NCBI GenBank assembly: GCA_029379385.1
Contig: CM055609.1
Span: 8,804,001-8,868,000 of the forward strand
Direction of reading: 5' to 3'
Length of the DNA stretch: 64,000 nt
Source of the DNA: Quillaja saponaria
Taxonomy: Eukaryota > Streptophyta > Magnoliopsida > Fabales > Quillajaceae
In this document: in pieces, positions 50,712-62,179 of the stretch
How positions within the stretch are numbered: the stretch's first letter is position 1
Layout: each line of letters opens with the position of its first letter
Made by a program: the position numbers and the translations under genes
The notes under the pieces: model-generated
Seen by the model: the letters and a program-made list of their open reading frames with translations, nothing else
What the model was told of the DNA's origin: nothing
Database searches by the model: none

Positions 50712-50787
50712 GGTATCGTGGAGTGGTTGGTTATTACGGTCAGTCTAACACACTAAGGTCTTCCGGTTACGAATCCGGGCAATGCGA
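50712..50787 (+). pseudogene. tRNA-Val (AAC) pseudogene
   Basis: Long stretches match plant tRNA-Val(AAC): GTTGGTTAT-ACG, TCAGT-CTAACAC-ACT with anticodon AAC, and a CCGGTT...CCGGG T arm. It is broken: an extra G before the anticodon stem, the anticodon stem's 3' side ACTAA does not fully pair, an extra A in the T loop (TTACGAATC), and 5' GGTATCG does not pair with the 3' end. No good Pol III T run is close. Confidence 0.7.
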
Positions 50788-51019
50788 GAAAGGTTATTTA
50801 ATGTTTTTTTTGTTGTTTGTTGCTCTTTTCGTTTCCAGTACTCAACCTGAATTTGCTTATCCAGAATTTGTGACACAAAAACAAAAAGGATTCTTCATCA
50901 CTCATCATTATTAAAGAAAACAAAGTAATATTAATATTACACTCAAAGCACTACACACAAATCGACAGCCTTTTTTGAACAACTATAAAAAAGAAAAAAG
51001 AAAAAGAAAAAAGAAAAAA

Positions 51020-51190
51020 CTAAGCAGCGGAGCTATTCGCACGGGGATGAGAAACGAACGGAAGGCTACGGAGGATGAGGAAACGAATCCGCCTTGGAAC
51101 ACGTGCCGATCGGAACAAATGCTCCACCACTCTTGCCAGCAACGCCGTGTACTCCTCCATCACCTCCGCCACAACCGCTACCAGTATCAT
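51020..51190 (-). CDS. Small ORF, 56 aa, probable conserved plant microprotein
   Basis: A 57-codon single-exon frame runs from ATG at 51188-51190 to TAG at 51020-51022. It is much richer in GC than the DNA on either side. The peptide opens MILVAVVAEVMEEYTALLAR, continues VVEHLFRSARVPRRIRFL, and ends in a Pro/Ser/Ala tail. It has an amphipathic or hydrophobic helix, then a basic patch. From memory, several plants have small uncharacterised proteins with an EEYTALLARVLEHL...PRRVRFLILRNLPF pattern, which this follows closely. The overlapping plus-strand frames (50975-51302) lack such features. Function unknown. An alternative is a chance ORF, but its composition argues against that. Confidence 0.6.
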   Translation of the reverse strand: MILVAVVAEVMEEYTALLARVVEHLFRSARVPRRIRFLILRSLPFVSHPRANSSAA

Positions 51191-52810
51191 ATTTCTCTTA
51201 AAACTCTTCCCAATCGAACTGAATGAAAAATATCAAAATACGGCCGCAGTTTATCGATCAAATACCAAATACCAAATATCAAATATATATAGCAGAGCCT
51301 GATTTTGGAATATATATTTATTTTACAGTAATCTAGAATCTACTTAGAGTAGTAGTATCTTATCTCAGTGGGCTGATTCCTGTTTTCAAACATCTGGACC
51401 TGGTGGGGCCTGGTGTTGCCTTTCCTAATCTTATCCTTCCCTCAATTTTGTTGTTTGATTAATTTATTTTTTTATGTCAAAATAAAAAATAAAAAAAAGA
51501 TTCCTTTGTCTCTTTTGCCGCATTACCTCTCTAAAAGATTTTGACGCCTTCAACCTCAAATTATCTCATGATTTGCATTATTCCATATATAATAATACTC
51601 AATTATTATTTTTTTTTCAGGTGGAACTTTTTTAAAATCAATTATTAGTTCATTACATATTAAAAAAATTGGTTTCATTATACAAATTAGTTGCATAATG
51701 CAACAAATCAATTGTTATTTGATTCATTTCGGTAATATACATTTTTTATCTAAACTAAATATAATTTAATGCTCACACTCTTTTTTAATTTGGGTAATTA
51801 TTACTATTAAATATTAAAATAGATTCATGGTCTCACCTTCAAGTAAGTCAAGAGTGCCATAGTTGTTGTTGTCCTTTATTCTAATAATTAATTTAGCACA
51901 AAATAAAAAATAATATGGCAATGTGTATTATTTACATTAACAAGTCTTTTGCACATTTTAGGTGAGATGATTCTTTTATATTTAAAATGAGTTTTATGTA
52001 GTGTTTTCTGAGAGGCTGTTTGTATTTGATTATAATTAGGTTAAATCTGATTATATTATAATCAAACACTTTAGATGTTGAGTGTTTGGTTTGGATTATT
52101 TTGTTAAGATTATAATATGATTATTGTTTTAAAATTTTAAAATTATAATCATAAAAAAATAATTAAGAATTTTGATAATCAAGTTTCATAATAATATTAA
52201 ATAAAAAACTATGATATCCTCATCATTCCATAAATAACACTCAATACCCTTAACACATCACTACATGCTACAACTTAACTTAAGTACCCATTTTTAGTAA
52301 TTTTAATGAAAAATAATTAACTAAACAATTATTTTATCAAATACATATATAGTTTTAATTAGCAATTTCATAAATTATAGTAATTATTGCCAAACTTTTT
52401 ATACAATTATTATATAATTTAAAATTCAATTATAATTGTTAAATAAATAATAATTTAATTATTAATTATAATTAAATAATTTTAAATAATTCAAATAAGT
52501 TCTAAATAAAAATAGCATAAAAATGGATTGTTTCTATAGAAGTTAGTTGGACTACACATCATGTGCTGTATGAGTACTACTCTATGAAAGCAAGTGTTTG
52601 TGCCATTGATCTCCAGCCTGTGCATCTTAAACATTACATGTGCTGAGAGGTTAATCAAGTAGTACATGTACAAGTGATTGCAATTTGGATAGGAAGGAAC
52701 TTCCCTTATAGACAATTTTTCTGCTGCCTGGTCTTCTGTGAGTTTGGAATTTGGGGTCCAAGAAAATGGGTTGGGAAAAACAAAGGCTACTATACCATGT
52801 CACTATATCT

Positions 52811-53096
52811 TGTGTTAAAATTCAATTATGAGAATGTATAACAATAATGATTGAATTCTTGATCACTTGGCTAAAAATTATGATATATTATGTTAAAATT
52901 TAAATTATTAAGTGAGATCCCATCAATGAATTTATACTCTCACATCTCTAACTTACACCATAAGTTTTTTTTTTTTTTTTTTTCTTCAGAAAACGTCGTT
53001 AAAGCAAATAGCACGTGACTCACAAAAACACAAGCATAAAACTAAACTTATTGTGAAGCAATCCATTTCAAGCTTTTCTCCTGCCTATTAGAATAA
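52811..53096 (+). repeat. Diverged copy of the 55.1-55.4 kb promoter segment
   Basis: Words shared in the same order with 55122-55430: ATTATGAGAATG, CTTGAT, AAGTGRGATCC, ACATCTCTAA, a T run, TTAAAGCAAA, GACTCAC, ACAAGCATA, ATTGTGAAGCAATCCATT, AGCTTTTCT, CTGCCTATTAGAATAA. The last 100 bp are closest. Confidence 0.75.
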
Positions 53097-54336
53097 TAAA
53101 AACAAGCAATAAGTCTTATAATATTTTTAGGGATTACTCACGCAGCAAATTTCTTTAGGGTTATAATCTATTAATTAGCATTAGTTTTTCTTTTTTTAAA
53201 ACACCTCATTTACTCTATTTATTCTATTTGACTTATCTTTTTCAACATTTATTATTTCTATTTCTTATGTACAATGCTTTTAATTTTTTTTACTGAACTA
53301 TTTTTCTTAAACTCTTAATTTTTTTCATTTATAAGTTTATTCTTTATTTAAAACTCTTGAATCATATATTTCACTTTTTGTTTTTTCTCTTTCCTAGATG
53401 ATTTTTATTAGGCTTTTCAATTTTTAATTTTTTTTTACTATACTATTTTTCTTAAACTCTTATACTTTTTTGATATTTGTTTTCGATTCACCTTAAAAGT
53501 CTAATATGTATTTCAATTATTTTCTTTTTCCTCTATACAATTTTTTTCTCTCTACATTTTCTCATAAATTATATTTAAATTAAATTATTAAAATAAAATA
53601 TTTGGGTGTTCTTTTTTCTTAAAATAACTAATATATATTATTTTTTAATTTTAATTTTATATTCTAATAAAAAAATCAAATTGACAAAAAATATAATAAA
53701 TTCAAAGAGTATTTAGTAAAAAAAAAAAAAAAAAAAAAAAGAGGAAGAGATCTTAAAATATAATTCTTGCAATTTCTGACATAATTGTGAAAAAATATTT
53801 AGCAATAATTGTAAATATTTTCTAAATTTCAACTCAAAATCCATTCAATATTTCATCAATTCTTTAAGTACATAAACTACAGTAGATAATTATATATAAA
53901 AAAAATATTTATTAAAAGATAAATTTGACCACAATTAAAAAGTTAAAAAATAAAAACCTTTTAAGAACGGATAAAATTTCATCATATTAGATAATTAAGA
54001 AAATAAAATTTATTTATTAGTAGATAAAATTCATTTAAATATTTGACAATTCAAATATATGATAAAGGTTTGGTAACAATCCGTTTAAATATCAAAAAAT
54101 AAATAAAGAAAGAAAGAAAAATATCTAATTGAAGAGTTTTATAACAAAAGATTTCTGAGATGTAAGGCAGAAGAATACATACGAATAAAAAAATGTCAGA
54201 GTTGAGAAAAAAAATTTAAAAAGTCTAATAAGAATAATACATAGAAAGGGAAAATAATACATATTGAACAAGATAGGTCATATAGAATAAATAAATTAAG
54301 GTATTTTAAAAAAAGAAAAACTAATGCCAATTAATA

Positions 54337-54416
54337 GGCTGTGGCCCTAAACATTGGCTGTGGCCCTAAAGATATTGGTTGGCTGTGGCCCTAAAGATAT
54401 TGGTTGTGGCAATAAG
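54337..54416 (+). repeat. About 25-bp tandem repeat, three copies
   Basis: Units start GGCTGTGGCCCTAAA at 54337, 54356 and 54381, with a partial fourth (GGTTGTGGCAATAA) at about 54402. The first unit is shortened. Confidence 0.85.
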
Positions 54417-55513
54417 GACTTCCTATTTTTAGATGTCTAATAAGTTTTAATTTTAAATTTTTATTTAAATCTTTTATCTATAATAATGCATATATAATAC
54501 TAATTTTACTCTTTAATTATCATGCCATTAAATTTTGATTTCTTTTCAAAAATCAAACGTATTCTTGAAAAGTAAAAACTTTTACTTTTTTTATTTTAAC
54601 AGAAAGTATTATTTTTCTTAAATTCTAATTTATCTCATATTAAAATTTTCTTTTAATTTATTTTCCTCCGTGTTAAACTTGATCATTCTAAATTATTATG
54701 AATTTGACAAATTAAAATTTGATGATTTGATAACTAAATAGTAAAATTGATATTATAAGCAGTATTATGGGTATAAGGATTTATTTTTGTAAAAAAAAAG
54801 TTAAAATTAAAACTTATTGGTCATGTAAAATTATTTCAAAATTTGAAAATAAAAGTAACATTTATTGTTAATTTTTTCTCATAAAAGTTACTTAGTATTT
54901 CCATTCAAGGCGTTCATAATATTAAAGTTGGGCATAGAATGTCCTCTAAAACAGAATTAGACAGGTGTTACTAAAGTTCTTAAAGAGAAACTAGATACTT
55001 TCCTCAGTGATCTATTTTGTCAAAAAAAAAAAAAAAAAAATCACTAAAAATTTAACGTATTAAATGAAATCTTGAACTGTCGAGTCTTATTAACGAGAAC
55101 AATGTATCATTTGTTTTAAATATTATACTGAGATTCGATTATGAGAATGGGTGACGGCCATAATCAAAATCTTGATGCATTGATTATAAAGACTGTGATA
55201 CCACCTTAAAATCATTTTATTGAAAAGATTAATTAAGCAATAAAGTGGGATCCGTGAATGTGCTTTAACTTTTTACATCTCTAATAATACCATGAAGGAT
55301 TTTTTTATTTTTTTTCCTTCAAAAGACTTTATTAAAGCAAAGAACATATATGGGACTCACACAAGCATATAACTCAACTCATTGTGAAGCAATCCATTGG
55401 TAGCTTTTCTACTGCCTATTAGAATAAAATTACTTGTATTGTCATCCAAGGCATTCCACTCCCTTTATTCTAACAAGAGCTTAACATCACGGATCCCCTG
55501 CTGGCTGCAGCTC

Positions 55514-55520
55514 TATATAA
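55514..55520 (+). promoter_or_regulatory. TATA box of the 157-aa protein gene
   Basis: TATATAA in CTCTATATAAACACAC, 77 bp before the ATG at 55597, a usual plant spacing with a short leader. The duplicated promoter copy at 52811-53096 stops short of this box. Confidence 0.65.
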
Positions 55521-55596
55521 ACACACACATCACAAATGTACTAAAACCAAACCCAATATTAATATACCATCCTCCTAGAGAAATTTTGTTATAATC

Positions 55597-56070
55597 ATGC
55601 CAACAGAACCAGTTAAACTCAACCAATCTTCCTCTGCTGAAGGCGAGAAGCATAGGCAACTTGATCGAGAAATCAAAGTGATGGTTTCTGCCATTACTAA
55701 TCGCCTCACTGATTTTCATAAGCTGGGCTCAACCCACAAGGAAGATGAGGATGAACATGGTGTGAGGATCATAACTCTTGCCGGAACCAATACCGGAGCC
55801 AATCTACGAAGTGAATTGGACGGCAAACATGTCCAAAGTCCTAATGAGGTCTTACTTGGTGATGAGGATGAGCCTTTGAGTGCCTATGTGAACAGCAATT
55901 TTCAGGCTATCAACAACTCAATTATGCTTGGTGGGAATTACAACACCAATGATCCTGGTGTTCATTTGGAAATTGCAGATTTCACTGAGCACAAGGAAGA
56001 CCATAAACCAGAGAAGCATGGAAAGAAAGGAAAGGAAAAGGAAAAGGACAAGGAACATTCCAAGAACTGA
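55597..56070 (+). CDS. Small charged plant protein of unknown function, 157 aa
   Basis: One exon with a clear TATA box and short leader. The N-terminal third is charged and helical (EGEKHRQLDREIKVMVSAIT). A conserved-looking core reads HGVRIITLAGTNTGANL, then SAYVNSNFQAINNSIMLGG and NDPGVHLEI. The C-terminus is a Lys/Glu/His-rich tail (KHGKKGKEKEKDKEHSKN). There is no signal peptide or transmembrane helix. I vaguely recall similar uncharacterised plant proteins with the NSNFQAINNSIMLGG stretch, but no function. The gene is the parent of two broken copies 6 kb downstream, and its promoter segment also has a copy 2.3 kb upstream, so the locus duplicates readily. Confidence 0.8.
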   Translation: MPTEPVKLNQSSSAEGEKHRQLDREIKVMVSAITNRLTDFHKLGSTHKEDEDEHGVRIITLAGTNTGANLRSELDGKHVQSPNEVLLGDEDEPLSAYVNSNFQAINNSIMLGGNYNTNDPGVHLEIADFTEHKEDHKPEKHGKKGKEKEKDKEHSKN

Positions 56071-56842
56071 CCATCTATCTGTCTAAGTGAGCTCAGAAGA
56101 CTTCACATAATGCAATAATGCAGATTGCAAAGATATATACAATATATATATAAATATCTTTAATATTACTAAAGTGCCAAAGAATAAATCAATGTTATAC
56201 ATTAAGAAAAGTTTTCACCAAAGAGGTGCAGCAAGGTTCAGAATGCTTCGGCTTGGATGATAATTTGTTTTTTCCTTTATGGAGTGCATGTTAAGCAAAT
56301 AGCAATAAATGTAATGTTTCTTCATCAAGTTAACAGCAGTGTATGATTGTCTAATTATATTAGCTCTTCCTGAGTCTTCTTAATTTGCTTGGATTTTATT
56401 TATTCTAGCTAGCTATAAGCAAGTAATCGCGCACATTAAGTTTTATTTAAAAAATGTATTTTATTGTTTTTAAAAAAATTCAAAATGACAAAAAAGTTAA
56501 TGATCAAATCACGATGGGTACACAAAACATAAATAAACTCATATGCACATTCTTACATTTGAATTGGTAATTATATATAATACAATAATACATAACTTGT
56601 TTAAGAAACTAATTCCTTTGTGTTTGCATGTATAAAGTTGGTGAATTTCTTGATGTTATTCAACTAATTAAGACATGTATAGCACCAATGATGGACTTAG
56701 GTTTAACTTTGGTGGGCCAAATCGTAAATTTTTTGGGTTGAAAATTATGATAAATATAGGTTACTATGTCATGAACACTTAATCATCATAGATTAACTAT
56801 AGCATAATTTTTTTTAAAATAAAATATTCAATTATATATATA

Positions 56843-58865
56843 TCTATAGTATATAATAAAATTGATACTAGAGAATTGACAAAATATAATCCTGACACGG
56901 ATCATAATATTATGCCACGTCAATTTTTGAAAAATTTAAAAACAATTGATTCATTTCCCCTCTCCTCCACCATTAATTTAATACCATATAGGATTTTATA
57001 GGATGACACATCAGCTTTTGAGTAAAAGTAATTCAAAAAGGAAAAATCCTAAATCATTCATGTCTTCTCACTTTTTCTTCTCAAATCATTTATTTATTTT
57101 TCATTAATTATCAATTGCAGTTACCTAAACTTATGCCTCCATCAATTTTAATAAGAAATGTTGCAATATAACTCCATTTTTCTCAAATATCTTTCCATTA
57201 CTTGAATCTATCTTCATGAATAGAAATTGAACAATATAAATATGGGCATCTTTACCTTTATGCCAATATAACTCTACATATACATGATAGTTGTTAAGAT
57301 GATATCAGCGGCGATGGTACAGAAGAATAGTGAAATTCTGTCACTCAGAACACTGCCTGATAATTGTGGTCACAAATAGTAGCAAGTCAGACCACAAAAT
57401 TTTCAATAACCAAGCTTATGCAGAAACAAAATGAAAGAATAGGAAGTGGAAGCTTTTAGGTCTCTCATATCTGGTAAAGATATCAGGCTATTGAGATTGT
57501 TAGTAGAGTTGTGTATTGTTAAAAGGTTAAAAGTGATCTATGTATTTTATTTATATTAATAATTCTATTATAATATTTTCTTATGAATTCTTTACTTCAT
57601 TTCTTCTTAAAACAAGTTTGGTTCGAAATTTTCATCAATCACTCGAATTTGTTTAAAAGTCAAGAATATAAAAATGATTTATACTCTTACTATTATTCTT
57701 TCTAAAAATAAATTTAAGATTAGATATTTTAAAATAAAAAATATAAAAATATCTACAGCATAAAAAATATTAATAAATAAAATGAAAAAAATAATACTAT
57801 AATTTTATTAATATTATAATCTCATAAATTAAAAAATACTTTGAAATTAAAAATTTTAACAAAATAATTAAATCATATTTAATAAATAATAAAAGACTCT
57901 ATGATTAACAATTGAAAAAAAAATAAAAATAAATAAAAACAAACGATTCTAGATTGAAGTTAATACATAACTTAAATTGGTAAAATTTTTCTCTTATTTA
58001 TTAAATTTTTTTCATGTAAACCCCTAAACCTTTTTTAAATCCAAATCATATTTTAATAGTAAATGTATATTAATTTTCAACTACAAGAAAACCTTTCAAA
58101 CTTCAATAAAAAAAATTCAAACTTTCCTATATTGAAATTAATACAAAATTTAATTAGGTGATATTTTTCTTATCTATTAATTTTTCCAGGTAACTCCTAA
58201 AATCTTTCAATTTTAATTATATCTAATAAATATTAGTTTTAAAATTCAAAGCTCTCAAGATCACTACATCTTAATTTGGTGAAGATTTTTCGTATCTATT
58301 TAAAATTTTCAAGTAACATTAAAAACTCATTGCCTATGGATAAAGACATCAAAAAAGAAAATTACTGTAATAGTGGATTCGTCATTGTATAACCTACCAT
58401 TGCTCTACATGATACTTATTATGCGGCCTATAACCTCTCAAAATTGTAAACATATCTAATAAATATTATTTTAAAAATAATTAATATAGAGAATAAATTA
58501 ATTATACACATTATGGGTGAAATTAAAAATGGGTCATGCATTGACCTAATTATTGTAGTAATTATTAATAGTTAGTGAAATAGTAAAATATGATAATACG
58601 AGGAATGAAAACGTATGAAAAAAGAAAATTTTCAATCAAAAATTAGTGAAACAACTTACCAATAAACAAAATAACATGTTCATTGTATGTGTCAAGAATA
58701 TTTAAAATAAATAATTTATAAACATTTTGTACAAAAAAAAAAATCTAAAGATATATACAATATGAATAAATAAATAAAATAAAATAAAAAACATTATAAA
58801 TTTAAATTTTAAAATAAAATATAAAATAAAATATCCCCGTACAGTACATGGGACGAATTCATCTA

Positions 58866-58866
<1 letters not shown>
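56843..58866 (+). mobile_element. Probable non-autonomous Helitron, about 2.0 kb
   Basis: The 5' end TCTATAGTATATAATAAAA follows an A. The 3' end has an imperfect hairpin (CCCCGTAC-A-GTACATGGG) about 12 bp before ATCTAG, which is followed by T. Insertion between A and T, a TC 5' end, a CTAG 3' end and a subterminal hairpin are the Helitron signs. Inside are GCCACGTCA and GACACATCAGC words near the 5' end, common in plant Helitrons. There is no Rep/helicase ORF. Copy 2 of the flanking duplication reaches GTTATAGTATATAAT (62909) but holds no insert, which fits a later arrival. Confidence 0.62.

Positions 58867-58898
<32 letters not shown>
58867..58898 (+). repeat. (TA)n microsatellite at the Helitron 3' border
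   Basis: An uninterrupted TA run directly after the CTAG terminus. Confidence 0.9.
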
Positions 58899-58900
<2 letters not shown>

Positions 58901-59518
58901 CTCTAGTCCCATTATTGGGCATATGAAATTACTATTTTTCTAAGAATAAAATATTAGTAAAAAAATAAAAGAAATACTCGACGAATAACTATTTCTTGAT
59001 CCAAATATAAAACAAATCAAGTAGTTTTATACTAAAGATAGAATATCAATCTTTAATAAATGAATAGTCACTTGAGTTTACTGATATTGCAATATAATAC
59101 TAACCAATTTAACGTATAGGAATTTAGGGAATATGAATGATCGTCTTGATTTCTTATGAGTTCAAAGAGTCTAGTAATCCTAGGATAGCAAAACCTTAAA
59201 ACATATTATAATTGGTTATGTAAAAGATTAATATTTATTTACTTGTTAAAAGAAATATAATTTTTTTATTCATTTTAAGAGAATGACTTAGTGACCAGAG
59301 GCCGTGCTTCCTAAAATTTGAAATATGCCATATTCCACCTTTTGATGTTTCGTCCAAGTTTCCAACCCATTAGATATCTCTCACCATCAATCTCACTAAA
59401 TCATCAAATTGATGTGGTGGGTATTCTTCTTCTTAACAAATTTTTGTCTGGATAAAAGAAAGAGCATGTTGCTTGGTAACAAAAATATGAAACAATTTGG
59501 TATCAAGAAGGTCGCGAG

Positions 59519-61380
59519 TCACGAGATTGTGATATGTTGTATGTTTGGCTCTTGTTCCTTGTTTTCTGGAACTTCTTGAACTAGTTTCGCTACACGGTTC
59601 TGCACCTCCTTGTTCTTACCCCACAGAAGAATGTACAATCCAATCATTAGCCAATATAGATCCCAGCACACTAAGCAATAATCAAGCACCAACGATGAGA
59701 GTCAGCTGATAAGTAATAAAAAAGATGGTAAAGATCAGTAAGTGTTAGCATTTTCAGTAAAAGCCATAAGAATTCACCTTCCAAGATGAAGCTGTTCATG
59801 CAAGATAGGTATATCGATAACGGCTGCCATTATCTGCAACAAGAGGACTGAATGCTGCAGTAAAGACAGGACCCCTTTTCTTGACACACCATGACATCCC
59901 CACAATGCACAAGCCTGATCCAACCATCCCCTGCATAGGAAGTACTTTCACTTAATACAAGACATAAAGAACAAAGAAAATTCAAAGGGGCACAAAAGCT
60001 TCTAGCGCTTTAGCCAATGAAAAGTTACCAGATCCATTCTCTCATTCTATCTCAGAAGGGAAAACTAATTCACTTACAGCATAAAGGACAGTGATAATTT
60101 CTATTCTCCCCTTCAAAACCCACTTGGATAAGTTTCGGCCGGTGCATAAGCTTAGAATAGCTGACTGAATGGCTCCAAAGAAGGTCATGATTGCTGTGCT
60201 TGAATACTGACAATGGGTATCTCTTTCCTATATTTGATTGTAGAAGAAACCATGAAGACCAAAAGAGAGTTCCCACAAACAATGTTATTCAAACCTATTG
60301 TCCATCTCCCAGCCTTGGCAGTATGGCTCATCTTGACAGCAGAACTCAATGGTTGGAGCTGCAGCTTGTGAGTGTGAAAAATGGAATAGTGGCATTCCTT
60401 TGTAAAATGTCAATACCATAGCGCCGGAAATGCACACCAATGAACCAAGAATTTTTGCTCTCCCACTGTTGCACTTGATGTTCACCGTACCTCTAATCTG
60501 CAACACAAGCAAGAGAAAGAACAGGACAGAAATTACCCTTCATTAAATGAGGATTTGCTGACAAGCATATATAGAATTGCACTGGAGAAGAAGAGGTGAC
60601 TTAGGATTCATACCCAAATGGTAATGCCATTATAAATGTGATCACAGGCACCATGTTCACAAAGGCACATGCAAACGGAGCAGATGTGTATTGGATTCCA
60701 AAAAGGAAGAAGTATTGTGTAATCGATGCCCTACAACAAAGATATAGTCATGTCTTTCCAATAATAATGCTAACAGAAATATACATGATTAATCCAAGAG
60801 TTTGTGTTTATATCACTAACCCAACAATTGCACTGAAGAAGAGGTAGCATAGGATTCGAAATGTGAGCTTTGGTCTGTCATTTCTGTAAGAAAGATTAGT
60901 TTTGTGATTCTCCTATTTAACATTTGAAAATAGAAAAGGGGACTGAATTATGGGCCAGGGACAAGGGTTGCTTCACTCAACTCAAAATTGAGCATTTCAA
61001 GCTGGCTATCAGTAGAGAGCTATGACTGATTACATATAATGTCCCATGCCCAGAGAGTCAAAACTGAGCTAAAGTGAGTTAATTCCAAATCATGCATGAG
61101 TGAAACTTGGGAGGTAATGCACAAGTCTAATAGCTAAGATCTTCCAAAGCCAAAAAGTACTAATTAAATCTGGAGGAGTGGGAATTGATAGTGCCTACCT
61201 TTCCCAAAAGTAGCCAATTGGGGCTAAGAAAATGGTAGAAATCGACAGCCGGTATGTAATAAGAACCAGATGGTTCAATCCCTCATCAAGGACTTTCTTG
61301 AGAAGAATATTCACAATAGCAAAAGCAAAATCAATTGCTACCATTGCAACAAAAGGTTTCCATTCATCACAGGCCAGCAT
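59519..61380 (-). pseudogene. WAT1-related (EamA/UMAMIT) transporter gene with several frame breaks
   Basis: Exons: 61199-61380, 60821-60883, 60614-60730, 60078-60492, 59778-59930, 59519-59670. Exons 1-3 are intact and typical: WKPFVAMVAIDFAFAIVNIL, VLITYRLSISTIFLAPIGYF, ITQYFFLFGIQYTSAPFAC, FVNMVPVITFIMALPFG. Exons 4-6 carry SGRAKILGSLVCISGAMVLT, FWSSWFLLQSNIGKRYP, AIQSAILSLC, GSGLCIVGMSW, and LYILLWGKNKE. But the frame changes near 60285-60300, 60213, 59836 and 59648, each leading to stops unless corrected. Family members are about 350-400-aa, ten-helix carriers of amino acids or auxin in plasma or vacuole membranes. The gene is either a young pseudogene or contains uncorrected assembly indels. 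Confidence 0.8.
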
Positions 61381-61675
61381 TTTTTTAGCAATTCACTTCA
61401 GCAAACCTTAAGAGGCACTGCTTAAGCCTCTCTTCTCTTTGTCACACAGATTTCTGAAGTTTACAACACTAATCAAAGAGATATCTGTAGGTGTATAGAT
61501 AAAAATTCCAGAATAAGTGGTAGGAAAGCAAAAAAGAAAATCTTCAAATCTAACAAAAATTCCTAAATAAGCAAGTGGTAGGAAAAAAAAGAAGAAGCAA
61601 GATTAAATTCTTCAAATCACATCAATGCTTTAAGCAACCACCTTTGACATATGTTTAATGTTTATTCTCTTTCTT
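61381..61675. other. WAT1 gene promoter side
   Basis: About 300 bp between the WAT1 start codon (minus strand) and the first broken copy of the 157-aa gene. It presumably carries the WAT1 leader. No other feature is seen. Confidence 0.5.
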
Positions 61676-62170
61676 CAAACATGGCCAAAATCCTAATGAG
61701 GTCTCACTTGGTGAGCAGGATGAGCCTTTGAGTGCCTATGCATCTGAACAGCAATTTTCAGACTATTAACAACTAAATTGTGTTTGGTGGGAGTGACAAC
61801 ACCAATGATCCTGGTGTTCACATGGAAATTTCAGACTTCACTGAGCACAAGGAAGATGATAAAACAGACATGCATGGAAAGTAAGGAAAGGAAAAGGAAA
61901 AGGACAAGAAACAGTCCAAGAACTGACCATCAATCTGTCTTAAGTGAGCTCAAAAATGGTTGAATTGAGACTTAACATAATGCAGATTGCAAAGGCATGC
62001 TATATATATATATACGCGCGTGTGTGTGTGTAATACTAAAGTGCCAAAGAATAAATCAATGTTATACATTAAGAAAAGTTTTCAGGGAAGAGGTGCAGCA
62101 AATGGAGTGCATGTTAAGCATGTAGCAATAAATGTAATGTTAGCATATAGCAATAAATGCAATCTAAGTA
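61676..62170 (+). pseudogene. Broken partial copy 1 of the 157-aa protein gene
   Basis: Aligns with the parent from CAAACATG (parent 55824) through the coding 3' half, stop and 3' flank (AGTGCCAAAGAATAAATC, AAGAAAAGTTTTCA, ATTAGCAATAAAT-like words). Small insertions near 61740 and point changes give in-frame stops, and the AAG near the tail has become TAA (ATGGAAAGTAAGG). It lacks the promoter and N-terminal half, so it cannot make the protein. Confidence 0.88.
62016..62034 (+). repeat. (CG/TG)n microsatellite
   Basis: TATATATATACGCGCGTGTGTGTGTG inside copy 1 lies where the parent has a plain (TA)-rich stretch; it expanded after the duplication. Confidence 0.7.
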
Positions 62171-62179
62171 TTAGCAATA

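Larger units (their letters stand above)
46668..51019. other. AT-rich intergenic region upstream of the 915-aa gene
   Basis: About 46668-47110 is probably the promoter and leader of the minus-strand gene (GC-richer than the rest). Beyond it lies AT-rich DNA with a MITE-like hAT element (49461-49940), a tRNA-Val relic (50712-50787) and scattered repeat debris around 48380-49040 (GGGTGGATTTACGCCCTC, and an inverted GGTGGATCTAGAAAATTTTG near 49020). No protein gene is recognised. Confidence 0.6.
51191..55596. other. AT-rich intergenic region upstream of the 55.6-kb gene
   Basis: Mostly low-complexity AT-rich DNA with poly-A/T runs. It holds a diverged copy of the downstream gene's promoter (52811-53096, against 55122-55430), a short tandem repeat (54337-54416) and the TATA box at 55514-55520. 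The ORF at 52491-52715 is unrecognised. Confidence 0.6.
56071..59518. other. 3' flank of the 157-aa gene, Helitron, and AT-rich spacer
   Basis: 56071-56840 is the 3' UTR and flank, also present downstream at 61920-62915. 56843-58866 is a probable Helitron. (TA)n follows at 58867-58898, then AT-rich spacer and the WAT1 gene 3' flank. No protein gene is seen. Confidence 0.6.

Noticed and set aside
50975..51302. Plus-strand ORFs of 75-83 codons over the GC-rich patch
   Set aside because: They are antisense to the better-supported 56-aa frame and rich in odd Arg/His/Cys runs.
52491..52715. 74-codon minus-strand ORF
   Set aside because: No family resemblance, no promoter evidence, isolated.
60488..60498. 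A definite +2 insertion at the start of WAT1 exon 4
   Set aside because: An alternative acceptor (ATTAG|A) six bases on keeps the frame, so the insertion is not required there.
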